Shown in pieces: positions 8,142 through 18,100 of a DNA stretch of 32,167 nt. The DNA is taken from the NCBI GenBank assembly GCA_016790695.1, contig JAEUOS010000177.1, positions 1-32,167 on the forward strand, read 5' to 3'. The notes beneath the pieces were generated by a model. The model made no database searches, had not been told where the DNA came from, and was given only the letters and a program-made list of their open reading frames with translations. This DNA comes from Burkholderiales bacterium (lineage in GTDB: Bacteria > Pseudomonadota > Gammaproteobacteria > Burkholderiales > JAEUOS01). The first letter of the stretch is position 1. Every line of letters begins with the position of its first letter. Position numbers and translations under genes: made by a program.

Positions 8142-9238
8142 CCGATACGCAGCCTCCCGCTTCATCCGTCTCTGTCGCGGCAACGCCGGGGCCGGCCGGC
8201 TGGAGCGCCACCGTGCAGGCGTGGTGGACGGGGTCGCGCATCGCCTTCGGCGTGCTCTTCGCGCTGCTCGTGGTGCTCTGGTGGGACTCGCGTTCGCAGG
8301 TCGCCGCGTTGCGCGCGGACATGGCGGCGCAGCTTCGCGCGGAGCAGGAGGCGTCGCGCCGCGGCGCGCAGGTTGCCCGCGAAGCCGGCGAGCGCATGCG
8401 CGACTCGCTCGCGCGGCTGGCCGCGCTGGAGGCGCGCATCGCCGAGTCGCAGGGGCAGCAGGCCGCGCTCGAAGGGATGTACCAGGACCTGTCACGCAAC
8501 CGCGACGAGTGGGCGCTGGCGGAAATCGAGCAGACGCTCACGCTGGCGGCGCAGCAGCTCCAGCTGGCCGGCAACGTGCGCGGCGCGCTGCTGGCATTGC
8601 AGAACGCGGATGCTCGCCTGGGACGTGCCGACCGGGCGCAATTCATCGCCGTGCGTCGCGTCCTGCAGCGCGACATCGAGCGCCTGCGAGCCCTGCCGCA
8701 GGTGGACACGACGGGGATCGCGATTCGGCTGGATGCCGTCATCGCGGCGGCAGATTCCCTTCCGCTGGTGTTCGACGAGAAGCTCAAGCCGCAGCCGGCA
8801 CGCGGTGCTTCCGGCGCGCAGGTCGGCGGAACCGGGGACGCCGGCGCGACCGATGCGCCGTCGCTGTGGCGTCGCCTGCGCGACGACGCCTGGGACGAGT
8901 TCCGCCAGCTGGTGCGCATCCGCGACATCGAGAATGCGGATCCGGTCCTGCTCAATCCCACCCAGGCGTTCTTCCTCCGGGAAAATCTCAAGCTGCGGCT
9001 CCTCAATGCCCGGATTGCGCTTCTGCAACGCAACGAAGCGCTGTTTCGCCAGGATCTGCTGGCGGCGAGCCAGTGGCTCAACCGGTACTTCGACGTTCGC
9101 TCCCGAGCCGGCGCCAACGCCGTGTCGACCCTCAATGCGCTCGTCGCGGGGGCGGTGAGCATCGAATTGCCGACCCTGGCGGACAGCCTGAACGCGGTGC
9201 GCAATTTCAAGGCGCCGGCGCGTCCGGCCGGACGCTAG
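8138..9238 (+). CDS. hemX: HemX-like inner-membrane protein (uroporphyrinogen-III C-methyltransferase-like)
   Basis: A 366-residue HemX-family protein. It has a short Pro/Ala-rich N-terminus, one membrane helix at about residues 33-49 (RIAFGVLFALLVVLWW), then a heptad-rich coiled coil at about 52-115 and a helical periplasmic domain with ALAEIEQTLTLAAQQLQLAGN, the most conserved HemX block. Despite the common name it lacks the SAM-binding motifs of a methyltransferase. Its role is thought to be structural or regulatory in tetrapyrrole synthesis and is not settled. It overlaps hemD by 4 bases and hemY starts 2 bases after its stop, forming hemCDXY as in many proteobacteria. A Gly/Ala-rich linker near residues 220-240 looks like a disordered insertion. 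Confidence 0.92.
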   Translation: MTDTQPPASSVSVAATPGPAGWSATVQAWWTGSRIAFGVLFALLVVLWWDSRSQVAALRADMAAQLRAEQEASRRGAQVAREAGERMRDSLARLAALEARIAESQGQQAALEGMYQDLSRNRDEWALAEIEQTLTLAAQQLQLAGNVRGALLALQNADARLGRADRAQFIAVRRVLQRDIERLRALPQVDTTGIAIRLDAVIAAADSLPLVFDEKLKPQPARGASGAQVGGTGDAGATDAPSLWRRLRDDAWDEFRQLVRIRDIENADPVLLNPTQAFFLRENLKLRLLNARIALLQRNEALFRQDLLAASQWLNRYFDVRSRAGANAVSTLNALVAGAVSIELPTLADSLNAVRNFKAPARPAGR

Positions 9239-9240
9239 CG

Positions 9241-10422
9241 ATGCGCGGATTGTTCTGGGTTGTCGCGCTGTTTTCCGCGGCCGTCGGCCTGTCGCTGGTG
9301 GCGCGCTACAACGACGGGTACGTGCTCCTGTTCGTGGCGCCCAAGCGCATCGAGATGTCGCTGACGCTGTTCGTGATTCTGCAGGTTGCGGCGTTCGTGC
9401 TCGTCTACCTGTTCGTGCGCGCGGCGGCCTACACCCTGAGATTGCCGGATCAGGTGCGCGAGTTCCGCGAGCGCCGCGCGCGCGAGCGGGCGCGCCATGC
9501 CTTGTTCGATGCGTTGATCAGCACCTTCGAAGGCCGCTACGCGCGTGCCGAGCGCGCGGCGCGGGTGGCACGCGAGAATGGCGAGGATCGCGTCCTCGCC
9601 GCGCTTGTCGGCGCGCGCGCCGCCCACATGCTCGGACGGCAGGCGGCGCGCGACCGGCTGCTCGAGGAGGCCCGCGCCGACGCGGCGGCCGCGGGATCGA
9701 AGGCGCAGCGCCAGGCGGCGCTGATGACGCAGGCGGAACTGCTGGTCGACGAGCGGCGCGACCAGGAGGCGCTGCAGGTGCTGGCAGAACTCAATGCGCC
9801 CGGCGCGCGCCACGTGGCCGCGCAGCGCCTGGCGCTCAAGGCAATGACCCGCAGCGGCGCCTGGCAGGATGCGCTCCGGGTGGTTCGGCAGCTCGAGGAA
9901 CATCGCGCGGAGCATCCGGCGGTGATCGCGCGCACTCGTGAAATGGCCTACGACGGGCTGTTCACCGGGGTCGATGCGGCGACGCAGCGCGAGCGGCTGC
10001 GCCGCGTGCCTCGTGCCGAGCTGCGGGAGGCGCCTGTGGCACGGACGATCGCGCGGGCGCTGGCGGCGCAGGGGCTGCTCGACGAGGCGCGCGGCATCGT
10101 CGAGGAAGCGCTGGATCGCGGATGGGACGAGGCCCTGGTGGAGTTGTACGCCGATTGCGCCGCCGAGACGGCGCTCGGACGCCAGCTCGAGCGCTGCGAG
10201 GCCTGGCGTGTGCGCTACCCGCGCGAGGCATCCCTGCTGGTTTGCCTCGGCCGCCTGTGCGCGCAGGCGCAGCTGTGGGGCAAGGCGCGCGAATACCTCG
10301 AACTCGCTCTGGCGCTGCGCCCGAATCGCGCCGCCCACATCGCGCTGGCGCACGTCTGCGATGCGACGGGTCGCGGCGACGAGGCGAATCGGCATTTTCG
10401 CCTTGCGGCGGCGGTGGGGTAG
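9241..10422 (+). CDS. hemY: HemY-family TPR membrane protein
   Basis: A 393-residue HemY protein of the proteobacterial type (not the protoporphyrinogen oxidase also called HemY). Two membrane helices are at about residues 4-21 and 41-59, separated by the conserved ARYNDGYVLLFV and KRIEMSL. A long alpha-helical repeat domain follows with TPR-like units such as RYARAERAARVARENGED near residue 100 and a C-terminal LWGKAREYLELALALRPNRA. The predicted topology puts the repeat domain in the cytoplasm, where it could scaffold heme-pathway enzymes; the biochemical role is not established. It follows hemX by 2 bases and is the last gene of the hem unit, 115 bases before leuC. Confidence 0.93.
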   Translation: MRGLFWVVALFSAAVGLSLVARYNDGYVLLFVAPKRIEMSLTLFVILQVAAFVLVYLFVRAAAYTLRLPDQVREFRERRARERARHALFDALISTFEGRYARAERAARVARENGEDRVLAALVGARAAHMLGRQAARDRLLEEARADAAAAGSKAQRQAALMTQAELLVDERRDQEALQVLAELNAPGARHVAAQRLALKAMTRSGAWQDALRVVRQLEEHRAEHPAVIARTREMAYDGLFTGVDAATQRERLRRVPRAELREAPVARTIARALAAQGLLDEARGIVEEALDRGWDEALVELYADCAAETALGRQLERCEAWRVRYPREASLLVCLGRLCAQAQLWGKAREYLELALALRPNRAAHIALAHVCDATGRGDEANRHFRLAAAVG

Positions 10423-10469
10423 GCGCGCGCCATGGTCCCGCGACGGGGCGGTCGGCCGTAGCGCTGTGG

Positions 10470-10475
10470 CATAAT
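10470..10475 (+). promoter_or_regulatory. Probable -10 element of the leu operon
   Basis: CATAAT in TGTGGCATAATCG matches the -10 consensus at five of six positions and sits 63 bases before leuC, in the hemY-leuC gap. No good -35 box is seen 17 bases upstream. A direct repeat CAGTCTT (10479-10485 and 10490-10496) flanks a run of six T just downstream. Confidence 0.4.
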
Positions 10476-10499
10476 CGACAGTCTTTTTTCAGTCTTGGG

Positions 10500-10521
10500 C
10501 AGGTGTCCGGCGCGGCACCTG
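10500..10521 (+). promoter_or_regulatory. Hairpin in the leuC leader
   Basis: CAGGTG (10500-10505) pairs perfectly with CACCTG (10516-10521), and inner CCG/CGG extends the stem past a one-base bulge, leaving a three-base loop. The hairpin ends 16 bases before the leuC ATG, and that interval has no clear Shine-Dalgarno sequence. It could influence translation start or be a protein-binding dyad. It is not followed by a T run, so it is not an intrinsic terminator. Confidence 0.4.
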
Positions 10522-10537
10522 ACTGCACGCAATCGCC

Positions 10538-11959
10538 ATGCCGCAAACACTTTACGACAAGCTCTGGGACTCCCACGTCGTGCATTCGGAGGAGGACGGC
10601 ACGGCGCTCCTGTACATCGACCGGCACCTGGTCCACGAGGTCACCAGCCCGCAGGCTTTCGAGGGGCTGCGCGTCGCCGGGCGCAAGCTGTGGCGCGCGG
10701 ACTCGATCGTGTGCACCGCCGATCACAATACGCCGACCACGGACTGGGATCGGGGCATCGACGGCATCGCCGACCCGATCGCCAGGGAGCAGGTGGTCAC
10801 ACTCGACCGCAACATCCGGGCGTTCGGCTCGCTCGCGTATTTCCCGTTTCTCGACAAGCAGCAGGGCATCGTCCACGTGATCGGGCCGGAACAGGGCGCG
10901 ACGCTGCCCGGCATGACGGTGGTGTGCGGTGATTCCCACACGTCCACCCACGGGGCGTTCGCCTGCCTGGCGCACGGCATCGGCACCTCGGAGGTCGAGC
11001 ACGTGATGGCGACCCAGTGTCTGGTCGCCAAGAAGATGAAGTCGATGCTGGTGCGCATCGACGGGGCCTTGCCGGCGGGCGTGACGGCCAAGGACATGGC
11101 GCTCGCCGTGATCGGGCGGATCGGCACCGCCGGCGGCACCGGGTGCGCGATCGAATTCGCTGGCAGCGCGGTACGCGCGCTGTCGATGGAGGGCCGCATG
11201 ACCCTCTGCAACATGGCCATCGAGGCCGGTGCGCGCGCCGGCATGATCGCGTTCGACGATGTCACGGCCGCCTACCTCAAGGGCCGCGCGTTCGCTCCGA
11301 AGGGAGCGGAGTGGGATGTGGCGGTCGCCTACTGGAGGACGCTCAAGTCGGACGAGGGCGCGCGTTTCGACGCGACCGTGGAAATGCGTGCCGAGGAGAT
11401 CGCGCCGCAGGTCACCTGGGGCACGTCGCCGGAGATGGTGGTCACCGTCGACGGGCGCGTTCCCGATCCCGAGCGCGAGAAGGACGCCGCGCGGCGCAGC
11501 GGCATCGAAGCCGCCCTCAAGTACATGGGCCTCGCCCCGAACACGCCGATGACCGAGATCCGGGTCGACCGCGTGTTCATCGGGTCATGCACCAACTCCC
11601 GGATCGAGGACATTCGCCAGGCCGCCTGGGTGGTGCGGCGGCTCGGACGGCGGGTCGCGTCGAGTGTCAAGCAGGCGCTGGTCGTCCCTGGCTCGGGGCT
11701 GGTCAAGGCGCAGGCGGAGGCCGAAGGCCTCGACCGTGTCCTCAAGGACGCCGGCTTCGAGTGGCGCGAACCGGGCTGCTCGATGTGCCTGGCGATGAAC
11801 GCGGATCGCCTGGAGCCGGGCGAGCGGTGCGCGTCAACGTCGAACCGCAATTTCGAAGGCCGGCAGGGGGCGGGCGGGCGCACCCACCTGGTCAGCCCCG
11901 CGATGGCCGCGGCGGCGGCGATCGAGGGCCGTTTTGCCGATGTTCGCAAGCTGACCTGA
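10538..11959 (+). CDS. leuC: 3-isopropylmalate dehydratase, large subunit
   Basis: A 473-residue aconitase-family subunit that, with LeuD, isomerises 2-isopropylmalate to 3-isopropylmalate in leucine synthesis. It begins [13 protein letters not shown], carries [19 protein letters not shown] at about residues 129-147, and has the three [4Fe-4S] cluster ligands Cys351 ([13 protein letters not shown]), Cys414 and Cys417 ([11 protein letters not shown]). Full length. The ATG has only a weak upstream ribosome site and lies close behind a leader hairpin (10500-10521). A probable -10 at 10470 suggests leuC begins its own transcription unit after hemY. LeuD follows after 34 bases. I do not see the small entericidin-like gene that some Burkholderiales carry between leuC and leuD. 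Confidence 0.98.
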   Translation: MPQTLYDKLWDSHVVHSEEDGTALLYIDRHLVHEVTSPQAFEGLRVAGRKLWRADSIVCTADHNTPTTDWDRGIDGIADPIAREQVVTLDRNIRAFGSLAYFPFLDKQQGIVHVIGPEQGATLPGMTVVCGDSHTSTHGAFACLAHGIGTSEVEHVMATQCLVAKKMKSMLVRIDGALPAGVTAKDMALAVIGRIGTAGGTGCAIEFAGSAVRALSMEGRMTLCNMAIEAGARAGMIAFDDVTAAYLKGRAFAPKGAEWDVAVAYWRTLKSDEGARFDATVEMRAEEIAPQVTWGTSPEMVVTVDGRVPDPEREKDAARRSGIEAALKYMGLAPNTPMTEIRVDRVFIGSCTNSRIEDIRQAAWVVRRLGRRVASSVKQALVVPGSGLVKAQAEAEGLDRVLKDAGFEWREPGCSMCLAMNADRLEPGERCASTSNRNFEGRQGAGGRTHLVSPAMAAAAAIEGRFADVRKLT

Positions 11960-11993
11960 GGCGGCCGGCGTACCGGAAAGGAGTCCGCAGCAT

Positions 11994-12644
11994 ATGGAAA
12001 AGTTCGTGCAGCACAAGGGGCTCGCGGCGCCGATGGACCGCGAGAACGTCGACACCGACGCGATCATTCCCAAGCAGTTCCTGAAGTCGATCCACCGCAC
12101 GGGGTTCGGGGAGAACCTGTTCGATGCGTGGCGCTACCTCGACACCGGTGAACCCGGCATGGACAACGCGGCGCGTCCCCTCAATCCGGATTTCGTGCTC
12201 AATCAGGCCCGCTACCGCGGCGCGTCGATCCTCGTCGCCGGCAAGAATTTCGGCTGCGGATCGTCGCGCGAGCACGCGCCATGGGCGCTCCAGCAGTACG
12301 GCTTCCGCGCCATCATCGCACCGTCGTTCGCCGACATCTTCTTCAACAACTGCTACAAGAACGGCCTGCTGCCGATCGTCCTCGAGGCGGGCACGGTGCG
12401 GCGGCTGATCGACGCGATCAAGGGATTCGTGGGATACGAACTCGTCGTCGACCTGGAAGCGCAGACGGTGCGCACGCCCGACGCGGAGGCGCTGGCGTTC
12501 GACATCACGCCGCATCGCAAGTACTGTCTGTTGAACGGGTTCGACGACATCGGCCTGACGCTGCGCTCCGCGGACAAGATCCGCGCATTCGAGGCCGAGC
12601 GGCGTGCGCGCCATCCCTACTACTTCAATTCCAGGGTCGCCTGA
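11994..12644 (+). CDS. leuD: 3-isopropylmalate dehydratase, small subunit
   Basis: A 216-residue partner of LeuC that supplies the swivelling substrate-recognition domain. Typical elements are [20 protein letters not shown] near the N-terminus, the [14 protein letters not shown] signature at about residues 85-98, and [17 protein letters not shown] following it. The start is well defined by AAAGGAG at 11977-11983, ten bases before the ATG. The TGA overlaps the leuB ATG by one base (TGATG, 12642-12646), so LeuB translation is probably coupled. Length and motifs are normal. Confidence 0.98.
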   Translation: MEKFVQHKGLAAPMDRENVDTDAIIPKQFLKSIHRTGFGENLFDAWRYLDTGEPGMDNAARPLNPDFVLNQARYRGASILVAGKNFGCGSSREHAPWALQQYGFRAIIAPSFADIFFNNCYKNGLLPIVLEAGTVRRLIDAIKGFVGYELVVDLEAQTVRTPDAEALAFDITPHRKYCLLNGFDDIGLTLRSADKIRAFEAERRARHPYYFNSRVA

Positions 12645-13711
12645 TGAAGATCGCAGTCTTGCCGGGAGACGGCATCGGCACGGAGATCACCGCGCAGGCG
12701 GTGCGTGTGCTCAAGGCCTTGAACCTGCCGATGGAACTCGAGGAGGCGCCGGTCGGCGGGGCGGCCTATGATCGCACCGGCGACCCCTTGCCTTCGGCCA
12801 CGCTCGATCTTGCGCGCGCGGCCGACGCGATCCTGTTCGGCGCCGTCGGGGGCTGGCAGTACGACAAGCTGCCGCGCGAGAAGCGCCCGGAGCAGGCGGT
12901 GCTCGGCTTGCGCAAGCATCTCGGCCTGTTCGCGAACCTGCGCCCGTCGATCGTCTATCCGGAACTGGTCAACGCGTCGACGCTCAAGCCGGAGGTGGTG
13001 TCGGGACTCGACATCCTGATTCTGCGCGAGCTGACCGGCGACATCTACTTCGGCCAGCCGCGCGGCATCCGGGTTGCCGCCGACGGGCCGTTCAAGGGAC
13101 AGCGCGAGGGGTTCGACACGATGCGTTACGCCGACGGCGAGATCCGGCGCATCATGCATGTCGGCTTCGCGGCCGCGCGCAAGCGCTCGCGCCGCCTGTG
13201 CTCGGTCGACAAGGCCAACGTCCTGGAAACGATGCAGTTGTGGAAGGATGTCGCGGCCGAGGTGGCCGCCGAGTATCCCGATGTCGAGTACTCGAGCATG
13301 TACGTGGACAACGCCGCGATGCAGCTGGTGCGCAATCCGCGGCAGTTCGACGTCATCGTCACCGGCAACATGTTCGGCGACATTCTTTCGGACGAGGCGT
13401 CGATGCTCACGGGGTCGATCGGCATGCAGCCATCGGCATCGCTGAACGATTCGCGCAAGGGACTCTACGAGCCGATCCACGGATCGGCCCCCGACATCGC
13501 CGGCAAGAACCTCGCGAATCCCCTCGCGACGATCCTGTCGGCAGCGATGATGCTGCGCTATTCGTTCGACCGCGAGGACGCGGCGGTGCGCATCGAGTCA
13601 GCCGTGCGCAAGGTGCTCGTGCAAGGATTGCGAACCGCGGACATCTACGAGAGCGGCACCACCAAGGTGGGCACCGTCGAAATGGGCGACGCAGTGTTGA
13701 AGGCGCTCTAG
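12644..13711 (+). CDS. leuB: 3-isopropylmalate dehydrogenase
   Basis: A 355-residue decarboxylating dehydrogenase that oxidises 3-isopropylmalate with NAD, the third leucine-specific step. It starts [30 protein letters not shown] marks the substrate region, [16 protein letters not shown] and the [10 protein letters not shown] segment carry catalytic Lys and Asp residues, and the signature [20 protein letters not shown] is complete. The cofactor segment [18 protein letters not shown] is of the NAD-using type. The start shares one base with the leuD stop. An 84-base gap to asd holds an inverted repeat, GGGGCCA (13733-13739) with TGGCCCC (13757-13763), without a T run. Confidence 0.98.
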   Translation: MKIAVLPGDGIGTEITAQAVRVLKALNLPMELEEAPVGGAAYDRTGDPLPSATLDLARAADAILFGAVGGWQYDKLPREKRPEQAVLGLRKHLGLFANLRPSIVYPELVNASTLKPEVVSGLDILILRELTGDIYFGQPRGIRVAADGPFKGQREGFDTMRYADGEIRRIMHVGFAAARKRSRRLCSVDKANVLETMQLWKDVAAEVAAEYPDVEYSSMYVDNAAMQLVRNPRQFDVIVTGNMFGDILSDEASMLTGSIGMQPSASLNDSRKGLYEPIHGSAPDIAGKNLANPLATILSAAMMLRYSFDREDAAVRIESAVRKVLVQGLRTADIYESGTTKVGTVEMGDAVLKAL

Positions 13712-13795
13712 GTTCGGGTGATGCGGTTGTCGGGGGCCAGATGCCGCTGATGGCCGTGGCCCCGGGAACATGGCAACTGGCAGGCGAGGCAGGCG

Positions 13796-14911
13796 ATGAT
13801 GAAGGTAGGGTTGGTTGGCTGGCGCGGCATGGTCGGTTCGGTGCTGATGCAGCGCATGACCGAGGAGGGCGATTTCGCGCACATCGAGCCGGTGTTCTTT
13901 TCGACATCGGCGGCCGGCAGCGACGGTCCCCGGGTCGGGGGATCGGCCAGCGGTCCGTTGCAGGATGCCGCCGATGTTGCGGCGCTGCGCCGCATGGATG
14001 TGATCCTGACCTGCCAGGGCGGCGACTGGACCGGGGAGATCTATCCGAAGCTGCGCGCGGCCGGCTGGGACGGCTTCTGGATCGACGCGGCCTCGACGCT
14101 GCGCATGAAGGACGATGCGATCATCATCCTCGATCCGGTGAACGCGCCGGTGATCCGGCAGGGCTTGGCGAGCGGCGTGCGCAACTACATCGGCGGCAAT
14201 TGCACGGTGAGCCTGATGCTGATGGCGCTCGACGGGCTGTTCAAGGCCGACCTGGTCGAGTGGCTGACCGCGATGACCTACCAGGCCGCCTCCGGTGCCG
14301 GTGCGGCGAACATGCGGGAACTGCTCGTGCAAATGGGCAACCTGCACGGCGCAGCGGGCGCGATGCTCGGCGACCCCGCTGCGGCGATCCTCGACATCGA
14401 CCGCCGCGTGGCGGCCAGCCTGCGCGATCCGGCGTTTCCGGTGGACAACTTTGGCGTGCCGCTGGCCGGGAGTCTGATTCCCTGGATCGACAAGGATCTG
14501 GGCGACGGCATGAGCCGCGAGGAGTGGAAGGCGGGCGCCGAAGGCAACAAGATCCTCGGACGTGCAGCGAACCCGGTGCCGATCGACGGGTTGTGCGTGC
14601 GCATCGGCGCGATGCGCTGTCATTCGCAGGCACTGACGATCAAGCTCAGGCGCGACGTCCCGCTCGACGAAATCAACGACATCCTGGCGCGTGCCAATCC
14701 CTGGTCGAAGGTTGTGCCGAACCGGCGCGAGGAGTCGATGCGCGATCTTTCGCCGGCCGCGGTCACGGGCACGCTCGCGACGCCGGTCGGCCGCTTGCGC
14801 AAGCTGGCCATGGGGCCACGCTACCTGTCGGCGTTTACCGTGGGCGACCAGTTGCTGTGGGGAGCGGCGGAGCCGCTGCGCCGCATGTTGCGCATCCTGC
14901 TGGAGCGTTGA
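13796..14911 (+). CDS. asd: Aspartate-semialdehyde dehydrogenase
   Basis: A 371-residue NADPH enzyme that reduces aspartyl phosphate to aspartate semialdehyde, the branch point to lysine/diaminopimelate, threonine and methionine. It opens [21 protein letters not shown] with the nucleotide-binding GWRGMVG, and the catalytic Cys136 is in [29 protein letters not shown] carries the late conserved His. The length matches the gammaproteobacterial-type enzyme. ATG 13796 is followed directly by a second ATG (13799), which could equally be the start; GAGG at 13785-13788 serves either. It follows leuB by 84 bases and may share its transcript. A terminator-like hairpin lies 80 bases downstream. Confidence 0.98.
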   Translation: MMKVGLVGWRGMVGSVLMQRMTEEGDFAHIEPVFFSTSAAGSDGPRVGGSASGPLQDAADVAALRRMDVILTCQGGDWTGEIYPKLRAAGWDGFWIDAASTLRMKDDAIIILDPVNAPVIRQGLASGVRNYIGGNCTVSLMLMALDGLFKADLVEWLTAMTYQAASGAGAANMRELLVQMGNLHGAAGAMLGDPAAAILDIDRRVAASLRDPAFPVDNFGVPLAGSLIPWIDKDLGDGMSREEWKAGAEGNKILGRAANPVPIDGLCVRIGAMRCHSQALTIKLRRDVPLDEINDILARANPWSKVVPNRREESMRDLSPAAVTGTLATPVGRLRKLAMGPRYLSAFTVGDQLLWGAAEPLRRMLRILLER

Positions 14912-14992
14912 TCCCGGCAGGCAAGGCAGGGCGGCCGTTGCGCCGAGCCGACACTTGCCCGCGATTCTTTGCAATCGATCACACTTCAAGTC

Positions 14993-15020
14993 AAGGGTTA
15001 GCTTGCATCGCTAACCTTTT
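14993..15020 (+). terminator. Probable intrinsic terminator after asd
   Basis: GGTTAGC (14996-15002) pairs perfectly with GCTAACC (15010-15016) around a 7-base loop. A G-U and two A-U pairs extend the stem outward into the run TTTT (15017-15020). Placed 80 bases after the asd stop and ahead of fimV, it fits an intrinsic terminator of the leu-asd unit. The T run is short, so termination may be partial. Confidence 0.55.
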
Positions 15021-15170
15021 GATGTTAACTTCATTATCAGGGGAAAACCGTTATTTTGGGCTTTTTGCCCCTGTCGCGACCGTGTGTTCTGCGGCATTTT
15101 CCGTTGGCAGGGATAGGTCTTTGCGTGAGGGCAGCCCGATAAGCCTCGTGGGTGCCGGGGGTTACATACT
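15021..15170 (+). promoter_or_regulatory. AT-rich leader and promoter region of fimV
   Basis: The start of this interval is the most AT-rich stretch of the window. It holds alternative pairings: CAGGGG (15038-15043) with CCCCTG (15068-15073), or GGGC (15058-15061) with GCCC (15067-15070). Nearer the gene, GGCAGCCC (15130-15137) pairs with GGGTGCC (15150-15156) with one bulged base, ending right before GGGGG (15157-15161), the likely ribosome site nine bases before the GTG start. I expect the fimV promoter here but cannot assign -35 and -10 boxes with confidence. Confidence 0.4.
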
Positions 15171-18100
15171 GTGAGACAGCACAAACTGAAGAATATTGTC
15201 TTCGCGACCGCCTTGGCCCTGGCGGGCGCGGGCTTGGCATCCTCGGTCAGCGCCGCCGGACTGGGGCGACTGACCGTGACGTCGTCGCTCGGCCAACCCC
15301 TGCGTGCGGAGATCGACCTGACGTCGGTCACTCGCGAGGAGGCAACCAGCCTGGCCGCCCGGCTGGCGTCGCCGGATGCGTTTCGCCAGGCGGGAATCGA
15401 GTACAACCCGGCGCTGCTCGGCGTGCGGTTCACCGTGGCGCGGCGGCCCAGCGGCGGTTTCTTCATCAGCCTGGAATCGTCGCAGCCGATCAACGAGCCG
15501 TTCATCGACATGCTCGTTGAATTGAATTGGGCGACCGGTCGCCTCGTGCGCGAATACACGTTCCTGCTCGATCCCGCAGACCTTCGCCCCTCGGTGCCGC
15601 AGGTGGCCGCGGCCGAGCCCAAGCCGGTGCCGCAGGCCGAACCGGCGCGTCCGGTGGCAGCGCCGAGTGCGCCGGTCGCGGCGTCGCCGCCGCCCGCGCC
15701 TGCGCCCAAGCCGGCCGCGGAGCGTTCCGCGCCGGCAGCCAAGCCGGCCGCGCCGACGCCCAAGCCGGCGACGACGGCGACCCGCGGTAGTTACGAGGTC
15801 AAGCGCGGCGACACCTTGGGCAAGATCGCCCGCCAGGCCAAGCCCGACGGCGTGAGTCTGGAGCAGATGCTCGTTGCGATCCAGCGCAGCAATCCGGACG
15901 CCTTTGTCGGCGGCAACATCAATCGGCTCAAGAGCGGTGTCATCCTCAATCTTCCGGACAAGGACGCTGCCGCCGCGGTGGCCGCGCCCGATGCGCGCCG
16001 CATCGTGTCCGCGCAGGCGGCCGACTGGCGCTCGTATCAGGACAAGCTCGCCTCGGGCGCGAAGACAGCGCCGCCGGTGCGAGCCGAAGCGCCGCGTCAG
16101 GAGGCCAAGGGACGGATTACCGCACGGGTCGAGGACAAGGCGGGCAAGGCGGATGCCAAGGATCAGCTGCGCCTGTCGAAAGCTGATCCGCAGGCGGCCG
16201 CTGGCAAGGCGGCGCCGAAGGCTGCCGAAGAGGATCGCGTGGCCAAGGAGCGTGCGCTCAAGGACGCGCAAGCCCGTCAGGCCGAACTCGAGAAGAACGT
16301 GAAGGAGTTGCAGCGTCTGGCCGAGGTCAAGAATCAGCAATTGGCCGAACTGCAAAAGCAGGCGCAGGCAAAGGCGGCACCGCCCGCGCCGCCTGCGGCG
16401 GCGCCTGACGCCAAGAAGGCAGCCGAGCCCGCGAAGGCGGCGGCACCGGCCAAGGGTCCGGAGGCGGCAAAGGCGCCCGAGCCGCCCAAGCCGGCCGAAC
16501 CGCCAAAAGCCGCGGAACCGCCGAAGGCAGCTGAGGCACCCAAGCCGGCGGAGGCGCCCAAGGTCGCGGACGCCGCCAAGCCGGCGGAACCGGCCAAGAG
16601 TGCCGAACCGCCCAAGGGGGCCGAGGCGCCCAAGGCCGCCGAACCGGCCAAGCCCGTCGAGCCGCCCAAGGCCGCCGAGGCGCCCAAGGCTCCGGACGCA
16701 CCGGCCCCGGCCGATGCGGCCAAGCCCGCGGAAACAGCGAAGGCCGCCGAGCCCGCGAAGGCACCGCCGAAGAAGCCGGCGGCGCCGCCACCGCCGCCGC
16801 CCCCCGAGCCGAGCCTGATGGACGAGTTCCTCGACAACCCGTTGTACCTTGCCGGTGGGGGCGGGGTGCTCGCCCTTCTGGGCGGGTACGCTGCCTATGC
16901 CGTGCGGCGCAAGCGCAAGGTCGAGAAGTTCGAGAACAGCATCATCACCGGCGGTGACCTCAAGGCGAATTCGGTCTTCGGGAACACCGGCGGACAGAAC
17001 GTCGACACCGGCAACAGCTCGTTCCAGAGCGACTTCAGCCAGGTGTCGTCCGGCGCGATCGACGCCGACGAGGTCGATCCGGTGGCCGAGGCCGACGTCT
17101 ACATGGCCTATGGCCGCGACGCGCAGGCCGAGGAGATCCTGAAGGAAGCGCTTGCGAAGGATCCTTCGCGCCATCCGGTGCGCGTCAAGCTCATGGAGAT
17201 CTACAGCCAGCGCTCGGACGCCGCATCGTTCGAAAGCCACGCCAAGGAACTTCACGCGGGCACGGGCGGCCAGGGGGAGCATTGGGCCAAGGCTGCCGAG
17301 CTCGGGCGGGCATTGTTGCCGGGCAATCCGCTGTTTGCGGCTGCGGCCGGCGCCGCCACATCGGACGTGACCTCCACGGTCACCCTGGGTGCAGGCGCCC
17401 TGGCCGCCGCTGCGGCGGCGTCGGCGCCGCCGGAACCGGCGCCGCTGAACATGGAATCGACGATGCAGATGGCGGCGTTCCCCGGTGCGGCCGCGCCCGC
17501 CGCGGATGCGATGTCGAAGACGCTCTCGCTCGCACCGGTCCAGCCGACGCCGGCGACGGTCGATGTCGATTTCGACCTGGGCGGCGCGACGCCGGCGGTC
17601 AGCGGCGGGACTCCCGACCTGGTCATCGATGCCGAACCCGCCGCGCCCGCCGCGGATCTTTCCGCCGGGCTCGACTTCGATCTCGGTGGTACCGCCACCA
17701 CCCCGGCGCCCGAGACGCCGGCCGCGGGCGCGACGGATTTTGCGCCCGGAGGTACGCTCATCATGAGCGCGCCCGATGGTGGAACGGGCGGGGTAGACAT
17801 CGCGATGGCCGAGACGCAGCCGCTGCCGGACGTACGGCCGCCGGAGCCGCCGTCGCCGACGATCGATTTCGATTTCGACCTGAGTGCGGATGCGCCGCCG
17901 GCTGCGGAGGGCGCGGCCGCTGCGGCGCCGGCTGCCGGCAACGTGATGGACTTCGATCTCTCCGGCATCAATCTGGACCTGCCGGGGGGCGGTGCGCCCG
18001 CGGCCGGCGGTGCCGCGCCGGCGGATGAGGCGGCGACGAAGCTCGACCTTGCCAAGGCCTATCAGGACATGGGCGACAAGGAAGGTGCGAAGGAGTTGCT

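Noticed and set aside
8138..9238. HemX as an active uroporphyrinogen-III methyltransferase
   Set aside because: The SAM-dependent methyltransferase motifs are missing; only the HemX membrane and coiled-coil architecture is present.
13733..13763. Inverted repeat GGGGCCA/TGGCCCC between leuB and asd as a terminator
   Set aside because: The loop is 17 bases and no T run follows. asd probably continues the leu transcript, so I noted it only under leuB.
14969..14982. Possible second FNR-like box, TTGCAATCGATCAC, before fimV
   Set aside because: Only seven of ten consensus positions match, it lies upstream of the asd terminator, and no -10 stands at class II spacing.
15110..15170. Possible cyclic-di-GMP (GEMM-I) riboswitch before fimV
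   Set aside because: Only the GGGGTTAC-like end is seen; the conserved GGCAAACC and GACGCAAAGCC elements are absent.
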